From Acarospora socialis (lineage: Eukaryota; Ascomycota; Lecanoromycetes; Acarosporales; Acarosporaceae): a stretch of DNA of 64,000 nt. Positions 12,901 to 24,164 of this stretch are shown piece after piece. The translations under genes and the position numbers were made by a program. The stretch lies in NCBI GenBank assembly GCA_025617375.2, contig JAMYGW020000009.1, forward strand, positions 1,364,001-1,428,000, read 5' to 3'. Positions within the stretch are counted from its first letter, which is position 1; each line of letters begins with the position of its first letter. Under the pieces are notes generated by a model that was given only the letters and a program-made list of their open reading frames with translations, was not told the DNA's origin and ran no database searches.

Positions 12901-12970
12901 TTAGTTGTCATTATTATTTAGAGTATTTAGAATTAATTTACATGATATGTGATGTGTGTCATTAAGTTCA

Positions 12971-13676
12971 AATAGGCTACTGGAGAATGTGACTTAAAAC
13001 TCTATGAGAATTTCTACTGGATTAGGCCTGGATTTCTGACAAGGTTAACAAGGTAATACCGAGATTAAATTCCTAGTGCTGGATTTTCTGTGCTAGATTC
13101 CCTAACGTAGTGCGACTCTGATCGGCTTAGCGACTTTCAGCCAAAGCCATTCATATCCCCAAAGGGATACAAATGGCGCTTTGTCCAAGATACACTTAGA
13201 CAGTCCATCTTAAGCATGATCAATACGTTACTTAAAGGCACTTCCGATCTCTTCCTCGCAGCATAAATTTGGTGGTCATTGACTCTCTGTACGAAGTACT
13301 ATGTAATCTGATACCCTAGAGTATGAACTACCCTACCTGGTAGGAAAATGGTTGGCTGATTTACTGTACTACCTCAAGTTCCATTTTAAGTCGGCATTGG
13401 AAGGGTTTCGTCCGACTATTCTTGGCTATGCGGAGTGAGAGCAGGACCTACAGCTGGGAAACTGCCGCAATCACAGAACTCGGCACCATCGATCCCACTC
13501 TTCCGGCAGCTGGACAAAGGATATCTCGGTGAAAGCCTGCCGCAACAGTGATTCATACCTCTGAGCTGATATCCCTCGGAACTCCCAGTGTACCTCCACC
13601 CACGTGGATGCCGCCCCACCATGACGCCAGATTCAAAACGGTTGAGAGCAGCAAAGTAAAGGCTGTCCATGCGGCT
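12971..13676. other. Transition zone and MCM5 3' flank
   Basis: Composition switches from the CpG-free block to normal sequence within about 100 bp around 12,970-13,060. I see no gene; open frames here are short and lack splice-compatible extensions. It includes a palindromic GTACGAAGTAC near 13,288, a motif that recurs in intergenic regions of this window. Confidence 0.6.
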
Positions 13677-15999
13677 TTACACACCGCTGCGGTAGATCTG
13701 ACCTCCACCCGCCCTGATCTGCACGGTTTCCCGTCGCTGCAGTACCACCAAGGCCCGGTTCAGCGCTTGTTCACTGTATCCCCGTCCTTCGACGAACTCT
13801 CTTCGGAGTGTCGCCAGGCTTGTACTCCAGCCGATCGGCAGTCTTCTTCGCAGCTCTTCCTCGACCTTTCCGACTTCTTCCATGAGCTCTTTGCTTCCTT
13901 GGCCGTCTCCTTGCGTGACTGCGTCCATGGTAGATGCAAGGAACAGCCGGATGGCTTCGTCGACGTGGGCCTCGGTTGCGATGGGCGAAAGTGAGAGCTT
14001 CGCGAGGGACTCAGTTATCCGAATGATCGCTTCGAGCTGTCGGACGGTGATCGGGATGGATGATCGAGCATTGGCTGAGAGTTCTGCACTGTGGACCTGG
14101 CGTCGAATGGACACGAAGTGTGACGACAGTTTTTCGGCCGCTTCGGCGGAGAGTCGAGGTGCACAACGCCTGCTGATATGAGCAAGTGGTTCTCTTCGGA
14201 CTGGGTGAGCAATACTTACGACTTGCAGTAGCTGATATAGCGTTTCATCTTCTCTACCGGTATGGCCGCTTCGATCTGTTCCTCCAAGCCCCGTCCGCCC
14301 ATATGTATGCCCATAACGTGGCGAGCTATCCGCTCATCACGACCTTTTTCATGTTCATCCCGGACGATGAAGATCATGTCGAACCTGGAAAGGATTGTCG
14401 TCTGAAAGTCGATATTCTCGCCCGGTGTTTTCAGGTCGTCGTAACGACCGAAGATGGGATTGGCAGCCGCGAGGACCGACGTTCGGGCATTCAAGATCGT
14501 TGTGATTCCTGCTTTGGCAATAGAAATGGTTTGTTGTTCCATGGCTTCGTGAATCGCAACACGATCTTCATCTCTCATCTTGTCAAACTCATCGATACAC
14601 ACAACACCACCATCCGCTAACACCATAGCTCCGCCTTCTAGATAGAATTCCCGTGTAGACGTATCGCGTTGCACTGACGCCGTAAGGCCAGCAGCAGAAG
14701 ATCCTTTTCCTGATGTATAGATTGCAATTGGCGCAACCTTTTCAACAAATTTGAGAAGCTGCGACTTCGCCGTACCCGGATCACCGAGGAGGAGAACGTT
14801 AATATCACCCCGGAGTCTCATGCCATCGGGCAATACCTTTTTGGAACCTCCGAGCAGCAAGCATGCGATGGCTTTCTTGATATCTTGGTTTCCATAGATC
14901 GATGGTGCGATGCAGCTTGCAAATACCTCGTAAAGGTCAGGTCGTCGACTCATTTCCAGAAACTCTTGCTCTTCCTCTTCGGAGAAAACTGCATTGCCTT
15001 TTGCGGTGTGGTCGACGTCGCTACTTATGCCCACGGCCCTGAGGTAGGGGTTCCGAATGGCCACGGCTGAATTTGCAGAGCTCTTGGAGCCTTTGGACTG
15101 GTAGATTGAGAAAACTCCCATGACTGTACACCTTGATCCCGGTACAACACGGTTCGTCATATATCGGTCCGCTGATACCAGTATATGCCGTGGCAACTCT
15201 CCAACTGGAACCTGATCTGGTGCTTCCTGCAACTTCAGCACCTGCTGATCAATGAACTGACACTTCTCATGAACGACGAAGTACGGGTCCAAAGGACATT
15301 TGTCGCCCGTTTCGCCCGGTGCTGGCGATCGCGCACATACTCGAGGCAGGGTGACTCCAGAGAAGCCACCCGAAATTGGCAACACTTGAGAGTGTTGACA
15401 GTTCCGGCATTGGATATGTAGGCTCGTGACCTTCGAAGATAGGGTTGAGGCGCCTATCACGATACCAGGTATGCGGACGAGATGTGAGATGTTTGTGGCG
15501 TTTAGATCGCGTATGGAAATCTGTGAGACGGTGGAATGCAAAAGTAGCTGATGTTCTGGGAGGCGGCTGCGAAGATCCTCCCACTTCTCTGAAGGATAGA
15601 CTATCCGGTGTGTACATCGCTTCAGAGCACTTTCAAACTTCAAAACGTCAGCCTGGACAGTCGAACCGACCGGTTATACGAACAAGGGGTATTATCTCAG
15701 TGGGCTGTGTTGTGAGCTTGTGTGCAAGCTCTTCGTTGTACGAGATCAGATGGGCAATGTCGACATCGCAGTAATACTGTTTGATCAGTACGTTCTGTCG
15801 TATCTGGTCTCTGTCAATGACGTTAGTTCAACCTCGCAAAGCCCGAGGACAACTCTTCGTACCTGTAGATGAAGGCGTTATCCAACCGAAATTCGAGTAC
15901 AAACTCGCGCAGCTGTGACTCTGTGCGTGTTCGCGAATCTTCAGTGCCATCACGGTCTGGATTGAGAACGCTGAGAGCATAAGCAGATTGTCTGTCCAT
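13677..15999 (-). CDS. MCM5: DNA replication licensing factor MCM5
   Basis: Subunit of the MCM2-7 replicative helicase, loaded on origins in G1 in the nucleus. The model has four exons (15999-15863, 15810-15681, 15637-14220, 14169-13677) encoding 725 aa, normal for MCM5. Visible motifs are a C-X2-C...C...C zinc-binding region in the N-terminal domain, Walker A G-D-P-G-T-A-K-S, Walker B C-I-D-E-F-D-K-M and the arginine-finger box L-S-R-F-D. The start [18 protein letters not shown] matches family N-termini. The third exon carries the first identified in-frame Met at 15643, but conserved residues upstream require exons 1-2. The junction at 15680/15638 leaves one extra Phe relative to relatives, so it may be off by one residue. 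It is divergent from VPS54. Confidence 0.95.
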
Positions 16000-16346
16000 T
16001 GTGAGTATCGAGTCTTTGATGTATCAAAAATGCTTGCAACTCCGCCTCAGGTACGAAGTAGGAACGATAACACTTGAAGGACGACGCGTTCTCAAGCGCG
16101 ACGCGTAAAGTGGTTCTGAAAATAGTTTCGCCGTGGCCGAGTCGATGCTTAGTCATATCCTTGTCGTACCAAAGCGGTATGTGGATGTTTAAGGCTATAG
16201 GAGGGCAAAGCTCAATGTACGGCGAGGTGGTCGTGAGTAATACAGCTGACTGCGTAGATCAGAACATGTACAACCTGTGTACCTGAAGCTGTATTAGACC
16301 GCCTCTATGATTCCAGACGTCTTTGGATACCCTTTGACATGGAGAA
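16000..16346. promoter_or_regulatory. Shared divergent promoter of MCM5 and VPS54
   Basis: 347 bp separate the two start codons, which point away from each other. Both 5' UTRs and promoters must lie here. It contains ACGCGT-like MCB motifs near 16,083 (GACGCGTTC) and 16,100 (GACGCGTAA), the classical MBF-binding element of G1/S genes. That fits MCM5, although I cannot show binding. Confidence 0.5.
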
Positions 16347-19300
16347 ATGTCATCATCAGCTCCGCGAAGATCAATTGACAGCTCTGTGTCGAACCAATCA
16401 GCCTCACCACCCTCTCAATATCCGTTCCCATATACCGCTTCGACCCAGGACCCGAGCTCTAATGGCAGACCTCAGCTCCGTCACGGATCAACGACTAGTT
16501 CTGTTGTCTCTATTGGAGGTGTCTTGGATTCATCGTCACAGATTCGGGCCAATTCGATAGCAGAAGTAGGTCACAACTGTAAGTGACCATGTCTACAACA
16601 GCAGTTTTGGCGCTTATATTACAATTTTAGCAATTCACGCACTGCTTCAACCACCACCCATCGGGAGGGGTCCCTTTCCTCATACCTCAGCATCAACGTC
16701 GGCCAATTACAAACCTCCATCTACGAGAGATATTCCCCCAGTGGTCCTCACGAACATACCTCACATAGAACCTGCAGTGTTCAAGCCGTACTTATCACAA
16801 GTCGGGCCTTTGTACGATGCTATTCAACGGGCTCATGAGAGCGATGACATTGGCGGATCACAGATCCGGCATGGCAGAGGACTCTCGAGAAATGAAGAGT
16901 CCCTCGTTTCATTGGAGAGGACTTCGCAACAGAGACCTCCCATCAGTGGGTCAATATCATACCGTGGATCAGTGTCTTCTCCAGTGGGATCTCCCCTTGA
17001 ATCGCCAAAGTTGAAACGAGGGATTGGCGGCGGAACAACAAGGCGTGTACATCCTGTAACGCCACTGTCGACCATACCTGAGGTCTACTTCGATCAGGAT
17101 TTCCGTTTGGAGAATCCAAGAACTTTTGACATCGTGAGTGAGCGTTCCGAGGTCGTACGACCAGTGTCCGGATCGACTGGCTCGGACCTGAAAGGGACCA
17201 ATGGATCGGTAACAGCGCCCAGCGCTACTGGGAGGAAAGCCCTAGCGACGAATGCTATATTGCAAGAGAAACTCTCCTGGTATATGGACACGGTTGAAGT
17301 TCACTTAATAGCCTCGATCTCCACAGCTTCAACATCTTTTTTTGCTGCCCTGGGGTCTTTAAGGGAACTACATTCAGAAGCTGCTGATTCTGTAGTGAGG
17401 ATCAAGAAGTTAAGAGTAGATCTTGCAACGCTTGACCAGGACCTAGCCCTTAGAGGTCTCGAGGTGGTTAATATGCGCAGACGGTTAGACAACCTCCGGA
17501 AGCTCGGAGACGCTGTCGAGCAGCTTCGCCAGATCGTAGATGGGGTGGCTCGTTGTGAAGAACAGATCAACAAGGACGAGATCGAGACCGCCCTAGACAC
17601 GTTGGACAATGTGGAGAGGCTCATGGCAGGGGAAAGCAATGTGACACTTTCGGTGGGTCAAAATAGTGCGGATGTGGGAGATCGGGGCAAACTGCAAGAC
17701 TTGCGGAGTCTCAAAGCTTTGGAAGGAGCTACAGAGGAACTGGGCTTGCTAAGATATAAAATCGGCAAGGCTTTTGAAACCCGATTTCTTGGCGCATTGC
17801 TTGCTGATCTTCGACGGCACGTTGCCAGTGTTCCCGCTCAGACAACGGTGGAACGTTGGGGAACGGCATCGCAGCGATCACGAGGCGAGCACAGTCGTGG
17901 TCCTTCTACGTTTCCGGCTTTCCTCGAGCTCAATGATGAGCTTCGCCGTTCCCTATGTTCGAGCTTGAAAGGCCTTACACGCTCAGAACATCTTATGCCC
18001 GCTGCTACTGCGTATCGTGAGGCTGTTGTGCGAGAAATTAAGAGCATTATTCGACGACACCTACCAAGCTCAAACGACGAGGACAACGAATCCGTGATGT
18101 CGGCATCAACTCATGGAGGGCGTGCAATGAGCCAGCAAGAGAAGTCCCTCATCCTTGCGCGAAATCTTCGTGCAATGGACAATGAGGATGCTGAGATGAT
18201 GTTGATGAAAATCTACGCTGCAGTCGGAGAATCTCTACGAAGGCTCGGGGTCCAGTTGAAGGTCTTGTTAGATATTACCAGCAGTATATTAGCCCTGCCG
18301 GCCACAACCGGTCTGAGATCTCCCCCGAAAAGCCCGATCAATTCGACTTTGGATGGTTATTTGAACGCAAAAGGGTCCGAGTCTTCTCCATTAGACAACA
18401 TCCAAGCGGAAATGCACCAGGCTCTAGATATGTCAAGTCTACTTGGCCAGGCAGTAGACACAGCCCAAGCGCAGATCACCAAGATCCTCAAAGTCAGATC
18501 TGATCAGACTACCCAGCTTCCTCTTCAGAGGTTCTTGAGATACTTTGCGCTTAACAGGTTATTCGCCGACGAATGCGAGGCAGTGTCGGGCCGTGGAGGC
18601 ACAAGTCTGAAGTCGGTAGTGAATGGTCATATCAAAGACTTCGTTGTTCAGTTTGGTGAAACAGAGCGGCAACGGATTGTGTTTACTATGGATTCAGATC
18701 GCTGGGATGCGAAAGATTTCAGCGAGGTCGATAATAGCGCGCTCTCCCGTGTACTCGAGGGCAGCACCAGAGACGATCCTCGATGGACAAGAGACTTTAG
18801 AGTCTGGAAAGATGAGAAGGACGAGGTTGAGTCTACTACGGTAGCAAACAATGGGCAAGCCAACGGAACAACCACATCGATACCCGGTAAAGACAGAGTC
18901 CGCAGTGCCACGGTCGACGAGCAGAAGTACATCCTACCTCAGTCAGCAATATCTCTGCTCAGAGGCGTTGAGAGCTTTGAGCATCTCATGGCTGGCATTC
19001 CAAGTATGACGCAAGATATTGCCTCGAACCTGTTGGAATATCTTAAGCTGTTCAACTCTCGATCGGCTCAGTTGATTCTCGGTGCCGGTGCGACACGAAG
19101 TGCAGGACTCAAGAACATCACCACCAAGCATCTTGCCCTGGCTTCACAAGCTCTGAGTTTCTTGATTGCCCTAATTCCGTATATTCGCGAATCGGTAAGA
19201 CGGCGCTCATCTATGTCAGGAGCCATCATGGGCGAGTTTGATAAGGTCAAGAGACTATACCAAGAACACCAAGCAGGGATTCATGACAAGCTTGTGGACA

Positions 19301-19808
19301 TCATGAGCGGACGGGCGGCGATGCATGTTAATGCGATGAAGAAGATAAAGTGGGATGAAGCTTCAGACAAGCAGGAGGTCAGCCCATACATGGAGACACT
19401 CACAAAGGAAACGATCACGTTGCACAAGGTTTTGAGTAAGCATCTCCCGGAGATGACGGTTATGATGATCATGAACCCTGTCTTCTCAAGCTACAAGCAG
19501 CAATGGTCAACGGCGCTGCGGGAAGTTGTGGTCAAGACAGAGCTGGGCAAAGACAGGTATAAAGTACCACACTGTCGGTCTGAGAGTATTGGCTAATCCT
19601 CAACAGGCTACTCCGGGATGTGGAGTTCTTCAAGACCAAGCTCGACAATGTCGACGGAGCAGGAGACATCGGCGACTATCTACTTGCCATCATCAAGGAA
19701 AAGGTACCTACAACCAAGACAAGCAACAATACCGGTAATCCGCCAGGAGCGGAAGCGACAGCTCCAGGTAATATTTCGCAGGAACACGTGGAACAAGGGA
19801 AGCAGTAA
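16347..19808 (+). CDS. VPS54: Vps54, GARP tethering complex subunit
   Basis: Tethers endosome-derived vesicles at the trans-Golgi with Vps51/52/53. Three exons (16347-16578, 16631-19556, 19607-19808) give 1119 aa in continuous phase. The N-terminal third is Ser/Pro-rich and disordered. A Vps54 N-terminal coiled-coil domain follows at about residues 290-410 (heptad-like R-R-L-D-N-L-R-K-L). The conserved C-terminal Vps54 domain lies at about 760-900, including G-V-E-S-F-E-H-L-M and N-L-L-E-Y-L-K-L-F-N-S-R. I chose the ATG at 16347 because its frame joins the conserved exon through a TTTTAG acceptor; an upstream ATG at 16339 is out of frame. The last intron restores the C-terminus L-L-R-D-V-E-F-F-K-T-K-L. 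Confidence 0.93.
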
Positions 19809-21521
19809 TCGATTCACTCGACATTAGCGCTTAAACCAGATGTCTTCACTTATGATGCATCAGTAATGGTCAAGATGCTGGCAGCACATGTATTTTACAT
19901 GCCGTCGAAGAGTCAAGCAGTCCTCATCTTAACAAAGCTGACAACGCGCTCCATCATACAACGGTGATGTGAGGACGTGTCACTGCCTCTTGCAGGCGAG
20001 TCATACATCGGACGCTCAAGACTCGTCGAAGGATATTATGTAGGTAGGATACATCTCCCTCATTACCTCTTATCCCGCCTTCACGCACTTTAAACCATCA
20101 CGTTCATCGAACTTGATCCTGTCCGTGCAGCAATGTTCAACAACATACTTTGCAGGGATTGATTTTGATTTGCAGCTGATCGCCCGTCACGCCACAGCCC
20201 TACTAGGACTGCTACCATTTCTCCGATTTCGCGCTGAAAGAGACATTTCCACCACCAAACCAACATCGCCCGCTTCCAGTCCCTATCAAGACAGTCCCAC
20301 ACGTCTACATTCACCTTCTCCGCGGACTGGCCCTGGACCGTGGCACAAGTCCCTTACTTTCGCCTCGGGTCCTACCTTTCAACCTCCGCGCTATAGCAGC
20401 TTCCGACTCGGAGCCGTACCGTGAAAACTCTGCTCGCACTCTCAACCAGCCGGCAACTTTCTTCAACTACTCTTCATTTACTCAATCCCTTCGTTGAACC
20501 CCCTTCTACGCAGAGTCGCCTTGCTGACACTCGGTTGAACTCTGTCCCATATCGCCGCCGTGGTCGCGACACCCCCCTCCACCGCTCAGCTGATGTAGTC
20601 GGCCACATCAAGCGGGCCGTCGATCGGCTGCATCTTGTGCTACCGCGATGCTGGGCCCCGTAAAGACTCTACTGCGGACGGTCTTGTTCTCCTCCCCTAT
20701 ATGCACGCGTGAAGAGGAGACTCCCGCGCGACGGCGGTGGAGTGTGATTACGGCTAAGTGGAGCGGAGGAGGGTTCGGAGGAGGGGCTTTGTGGATATGA
20801 TGTGGTGGGATGGTTGATTAACATAGCGTTGGGCGGGGAGTGAGGAGCGATAGAGAGGGATGGGGTGGCTTCTTCTACGATACATGATCAGGACACAACG
20901 GGTCGAACGTTGCATTGACTATCTACTCCGTTGGCCGCAATACTCTAGGCAGGCGGTCGCTGCGTGCAGTTACTGTACGCTTGACTTCGATGGCGAGTAC
21001 TGTAATTTCACCCTTGGATGACACTTTCCCCTACACATCTCATCTCTGGGCCTCGATAGACCTGACCTAGCGAACTCCCCGTACGCAATCCCAAGTCGCT
21101 GCTGTCCTGACCCTGTCCGTTTGTGTCTCTCAATGTCGTCTCGGTGTCTGGGCACGGTGCGAAAGTTTAGCCACTGGAAGGTATATATTCATGTTCTCGT
21201 GGTTAGACATCTACCTTATGGTCCGGTTTAATACCTATTTCTGTGCTGGTAGCGAAGATATAGCGTAATGGACATTTGTTTTCTCACAAACAGATAGATA
21301 AAAGTGAATGACTATCATACAAGTACTCTTTGCCATGTGTATTAAAGCCTTCAAACAAGGAAGATATAAAACCCTCAAAACGATACCCGTACCCGTTCCC
21401 ATTCCCATAACACTAGGCCCAAGCTCACTAACCGTCGTATTCCATTTCTAGCCTCGTAACCCGTCCCATACTCATATCTCATCCCTTTACCCGAACCGGC
21501 ACGCCAAAGCCACCATAGCAT
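19809..21521. other. Intergenic, no gene recognised
   Basis: Between the ends of VPS54 and the NlpC/P60 gene (convergent). It includes a pyrimidine-rich stretch (about 20,200-20,600) and a purine-rich, GC-rich stretch (about 20,700-20,870). Open frames of up to about 100 codons are low-complexity Pro/Ser/Thr/Arg readings with no start context or splice partner that I trust. Confidence 0.5.
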
Positions 21522-22562
21522 TTACCAGAACCTATGCAATCCGAAATCAGCATCCCACTCCCAATCTCAACGCCAGAACACATGAGCGCATAAAACTCAC
21601 CTGACAGCATCCGGACAGATACTCTCGCCCCCAGAAGAGGTCCAAATAGCCTGTTCGCGGACGGGGGTGCCGGTGTGCGCGGCGTTGATCATGTAGCCGG
21701 GCTTCTCGAAGATGCCGACGTGGGCGACGCTGTTGGCGCAGTCGCCGTTGGTGGCCCAGAACAGCATGTCGCCGGGCTGGGCGTCGGCGCGGGGGAGGTG
21801 GCGGCCCATGGACGAATGGTATTGCGTCTGGGCCGTGCGCGGGATCGTCTTCTGCAGGGCTTGGCAGACGGCGTATTGGGTGAGGCCTGGATGGGGGGAA
21901 GATGAGCGTGAGCGGTCATGTTGGTTGGAAGGTGAGGTTTGGGGTTGGCGAGATGGTTGGGGGAGGGGAGGAGATGTGGGAAACCTACCGGAGCAGTCGA
22001 ACCCGCCGCCTGAGGGACCGGAGCACCCGCCTCCGCCCCAGACGTAGGGAAGGCCCTCTTCCTTTGCCGCGGCGGCGACGATGCCCGCTCCCGATCCACC
22101 GGTAGGAGTGGAGCTTTTGACGCAACACTGTAATTCCCGTCAGTTTGTCCCGACTGTTCGAAGAGCATGCCGTTGGTGGATGAGCTCACCTGGATCGAGC
22201 TGTCGCCGGGGCAGACGCCCGAGTGGAAGCTCCCTCCGGAGCAGCCGTCGGCGGTGTTGAGGCAGAGACCGGAGCCGGCCGAGGTGGAGCAGGTCTTCTT
22301 GATGCAGCACTGCACGTTGGTCGCGTCGTTGGGGCAGTAGCCTGCCAGGTTGAAGCCCTGGGAGACGCAGTTGGTCGTCAATTGGCAGGTGCCGGCTCCG
22401 TCCTGTTCACGGCTGTCAGAGAGTCAGAGAGAGGTGACGAGATAGATGACGTACGGGAGTGGAGCAGGAGGAGCCAATGGACCGTTCCTCAAGAGGGAAT
22501 GCCGGGCTGGCCATCGTCGTGGCGGCCATGGCCAGGCCGAGAAGGACGGAGGTGATCTGCAT
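21522..22562 (-). CDS. Secreted NlpC/P60-family hydrolase
   Basis: Probable secreted cysteine peptidase of the NlpC/P60 fold, a family that cleaves gamma-D-Glu-containing peptidoglycan peptides in bacteria; the fungal substrate is unknown. Five exons (22562-22455, 22402-22190, 22127-21989, 21886-21601, 21531-21522) encode 251 aa. Residues 1-18 form a signal peptide (MQITSVLLGLAMAATTMA). Next is a cysteine-rich region with repeated C-C pairs, probably disulfide-bonded. The C-terminal catalytic domain contains the nucleophile in F-D-C-S-G and the histidine in S-V-A-H-V-G-I. The last exon is 10 nt (finishing R-F-W); if it is not spliced, translation stops directly at TGA after D-A-V-R. A 170-bp tandem duplication lies upstream. 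Confidence 0.85.
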
Positions 22563-22757
22563 GGTGGATTGGAAAGGTTGAATGATTTCTGAAGTAGGCT
22601 TTGAGTCGGAATCGTTGCTCGGATTGTTGGATGAGCTGGATGGGTTGGATGTTGAGACAGAGGGCAGGAAGCGCTGGCTTTATATGTTTGCCAAGCTCAC
22701 TAGCCCTCAACCAAGCGAGGCATAGACGTTCTAAGCATCAGCCATCACCGTCGGCCT

Positions 22758-23107
22758 CCCATCCCAGCCTGAGGCTGACTCCGCCTAAGATCTGCACCGA
22801 GGTGATTGTCTTCGAGGCATGTGAAGCATCACCAGATGTCTGTCCATGTCCATCAAACGGCTCGGCCCATCTTGAAGCCCAAGAATAGACGACATGGCTG
22901 AAAGCAGACGAGGAGTGAGAGGTGCCTCATCCCATCCCAAGCTGCTTCTCCCCAGAACCTGCGCAGAGCACCGAGGTCATGTCGTCGAACATGTGAAGCA
23001 TCACCAAATCATCTGTCTGCCCACGTCCATCAACACGGCTCGGCCCCATTGCGAAGCCCAAGAATAGACGATTCAGCAGGAAGGCAGGCAGCTGAGGAAA
23101 TGAGAGG
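22758..23107. repeat. Two-copy imperfect tandem repeat upstream of the NlpC/P60 gene
   Basis: Copy 1 is about 22,758-22,922 and copy 2 about 22,931-23,107. Shared blocks in the same order include CACCGAGGT, ATGTGAAGCATCACCA, CATCTGTC/GATGTCTGTC, CGTCCATCAA, ACGGCTCGGCCC, GAAGCCCAAGAATAGACGA and a terminal GAGAGG. The repeat begins about 200 bp upstream of the start codon, in promoter position. Confidence 0.8.
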
Positions 23108-24164
23108 ATAGTCTGATAGACAAGCCTTCGCTTCCCGCGACGACTGGCGGCAACTCAATGTATGCCATAATGCCAAGGAGCAGCCTCACCGGTAGTCTGG
23201 ACCGTGCCAGCTGGGGGGGACTCGTACCTGCAGCTGGGGTGGGACAAGCAATCAAAGCAATTCCTGACCCCTGTACCCAGGAAAACGGAAGTTTCCGAGT
23301 TCAAGACCGTCCCAGAAACGGCTGCAAACGAAAGGGGAATTGTTGGGGGCCGGACGATGAAAAAGGAAGCGAACACGAGGTGCTGCTTCGTCCAATCATC
23401 GCAAGAACTAAGGCTGCGGGACGGCACGTGAAGTCCAGGTGCGTTACCCTTAAATTCCACTTGTGTATGTGAATGTGTACTCGAGAAGGTGGGTGCATTG
23501 GGTGGGGTAGTACAATAAGGTAGTATGTCCATGTTGATATTAATAACTGGCTTTTACTTCATCGTCACAAGCCTCCGATCTCGAATCTCAGGTAGTCGAG
23601 TAACGTGTGCATAGGATAGGCGAGTAAAGTATCTACGCGATGAGGCTTCAGCCAACACCAGGATGCCCTAACGGCTCGAGGACCCCACCCACGTGGTATA
23701 CACATACATATCAACCTTTTGATTTGTTCTTATTGCACTACACAGCAACGACACACCCTAGCTCGTGGATTGTGGACATTCTGACTACCTACATAACTGT
23801 CTGTCAAACCTTGAAAGATGCCAGACCTCTGAGAAAAGCACACCTCCGGCGGGCTACCTATGCGACACGAATGAACGGAGTCGCCAACACCCAATCGTAA
23901 ATCATTCTATACCTTGCCACCGGTGCATCGCATTAGATCGGCGAACCGAATGCCGTTCTGGCCATATGTTGAGCTTGAGAGAAAGGGGAGGTGGAAGTAA
24001 CACCGAGTCTCCTGACAAACAAAAACACCTATACGCTGCCTTCCCTCTACATGCTAACAAGATCGATGTTCCCGCCCCCACCACCGTCACCAGATTCGCC
24101 GGGACGCATGCTAATGAACAAATGAGAGCATTGCTTGCGAGTCTGGTCCGCTTGTCGTTGTGGC
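23108..24164. other. Intergenic, no gene recognised
   Basis: Lies between the NlpC/P60 promoter and the 3' end of the GID7-like gene. Several 60-150-codon open frames exist on both strands, but none has a recognisable domain or plausible exon structure. The frame at 23,902-24,321 overlaps the last GID7 exon in the wrong phase. Confidence 0.45.

Larger units (their letters stand above)
1..12970. repeat. AT-rich, CpG-free block of mutated retrotransposons
   Basis: By eye I find no CpG across this stretch, and GG or CC are rare, whereas CA and TG remain common. The first CpG appears near 13,059, where ordinary gene-rich sequence begins. Translated element frames show the matching damage: Trp TGG read as TGA stops, Gly codons read as Asp or Glu, Arg CGA read as TGA. 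This is the footprint of a RIP-like process acting on repeats. The dinucleotide context (CpG and CpC rather than CpA) differs from Neurospora-type RIP. No intact host gene is visible here; the short open frames are chance or element fragments. Confidence 0.9.

Noticed and set aside
20113-20663. Two consecutive plus-strand frames of 80-103 codons
   Set aside because: Low-complexity Pro/Ser/Arg composition in a pyrimidine-rich region, no domain or splice evidence.
21689-22381. Minus-strand 230-codon continuous frame through the NlpC/P60 gene
   Set aside because: It leaves the catalytic frame; the spliced model restores F-D-C-S-G and the histidine motif and uses clear GT-AG sites.
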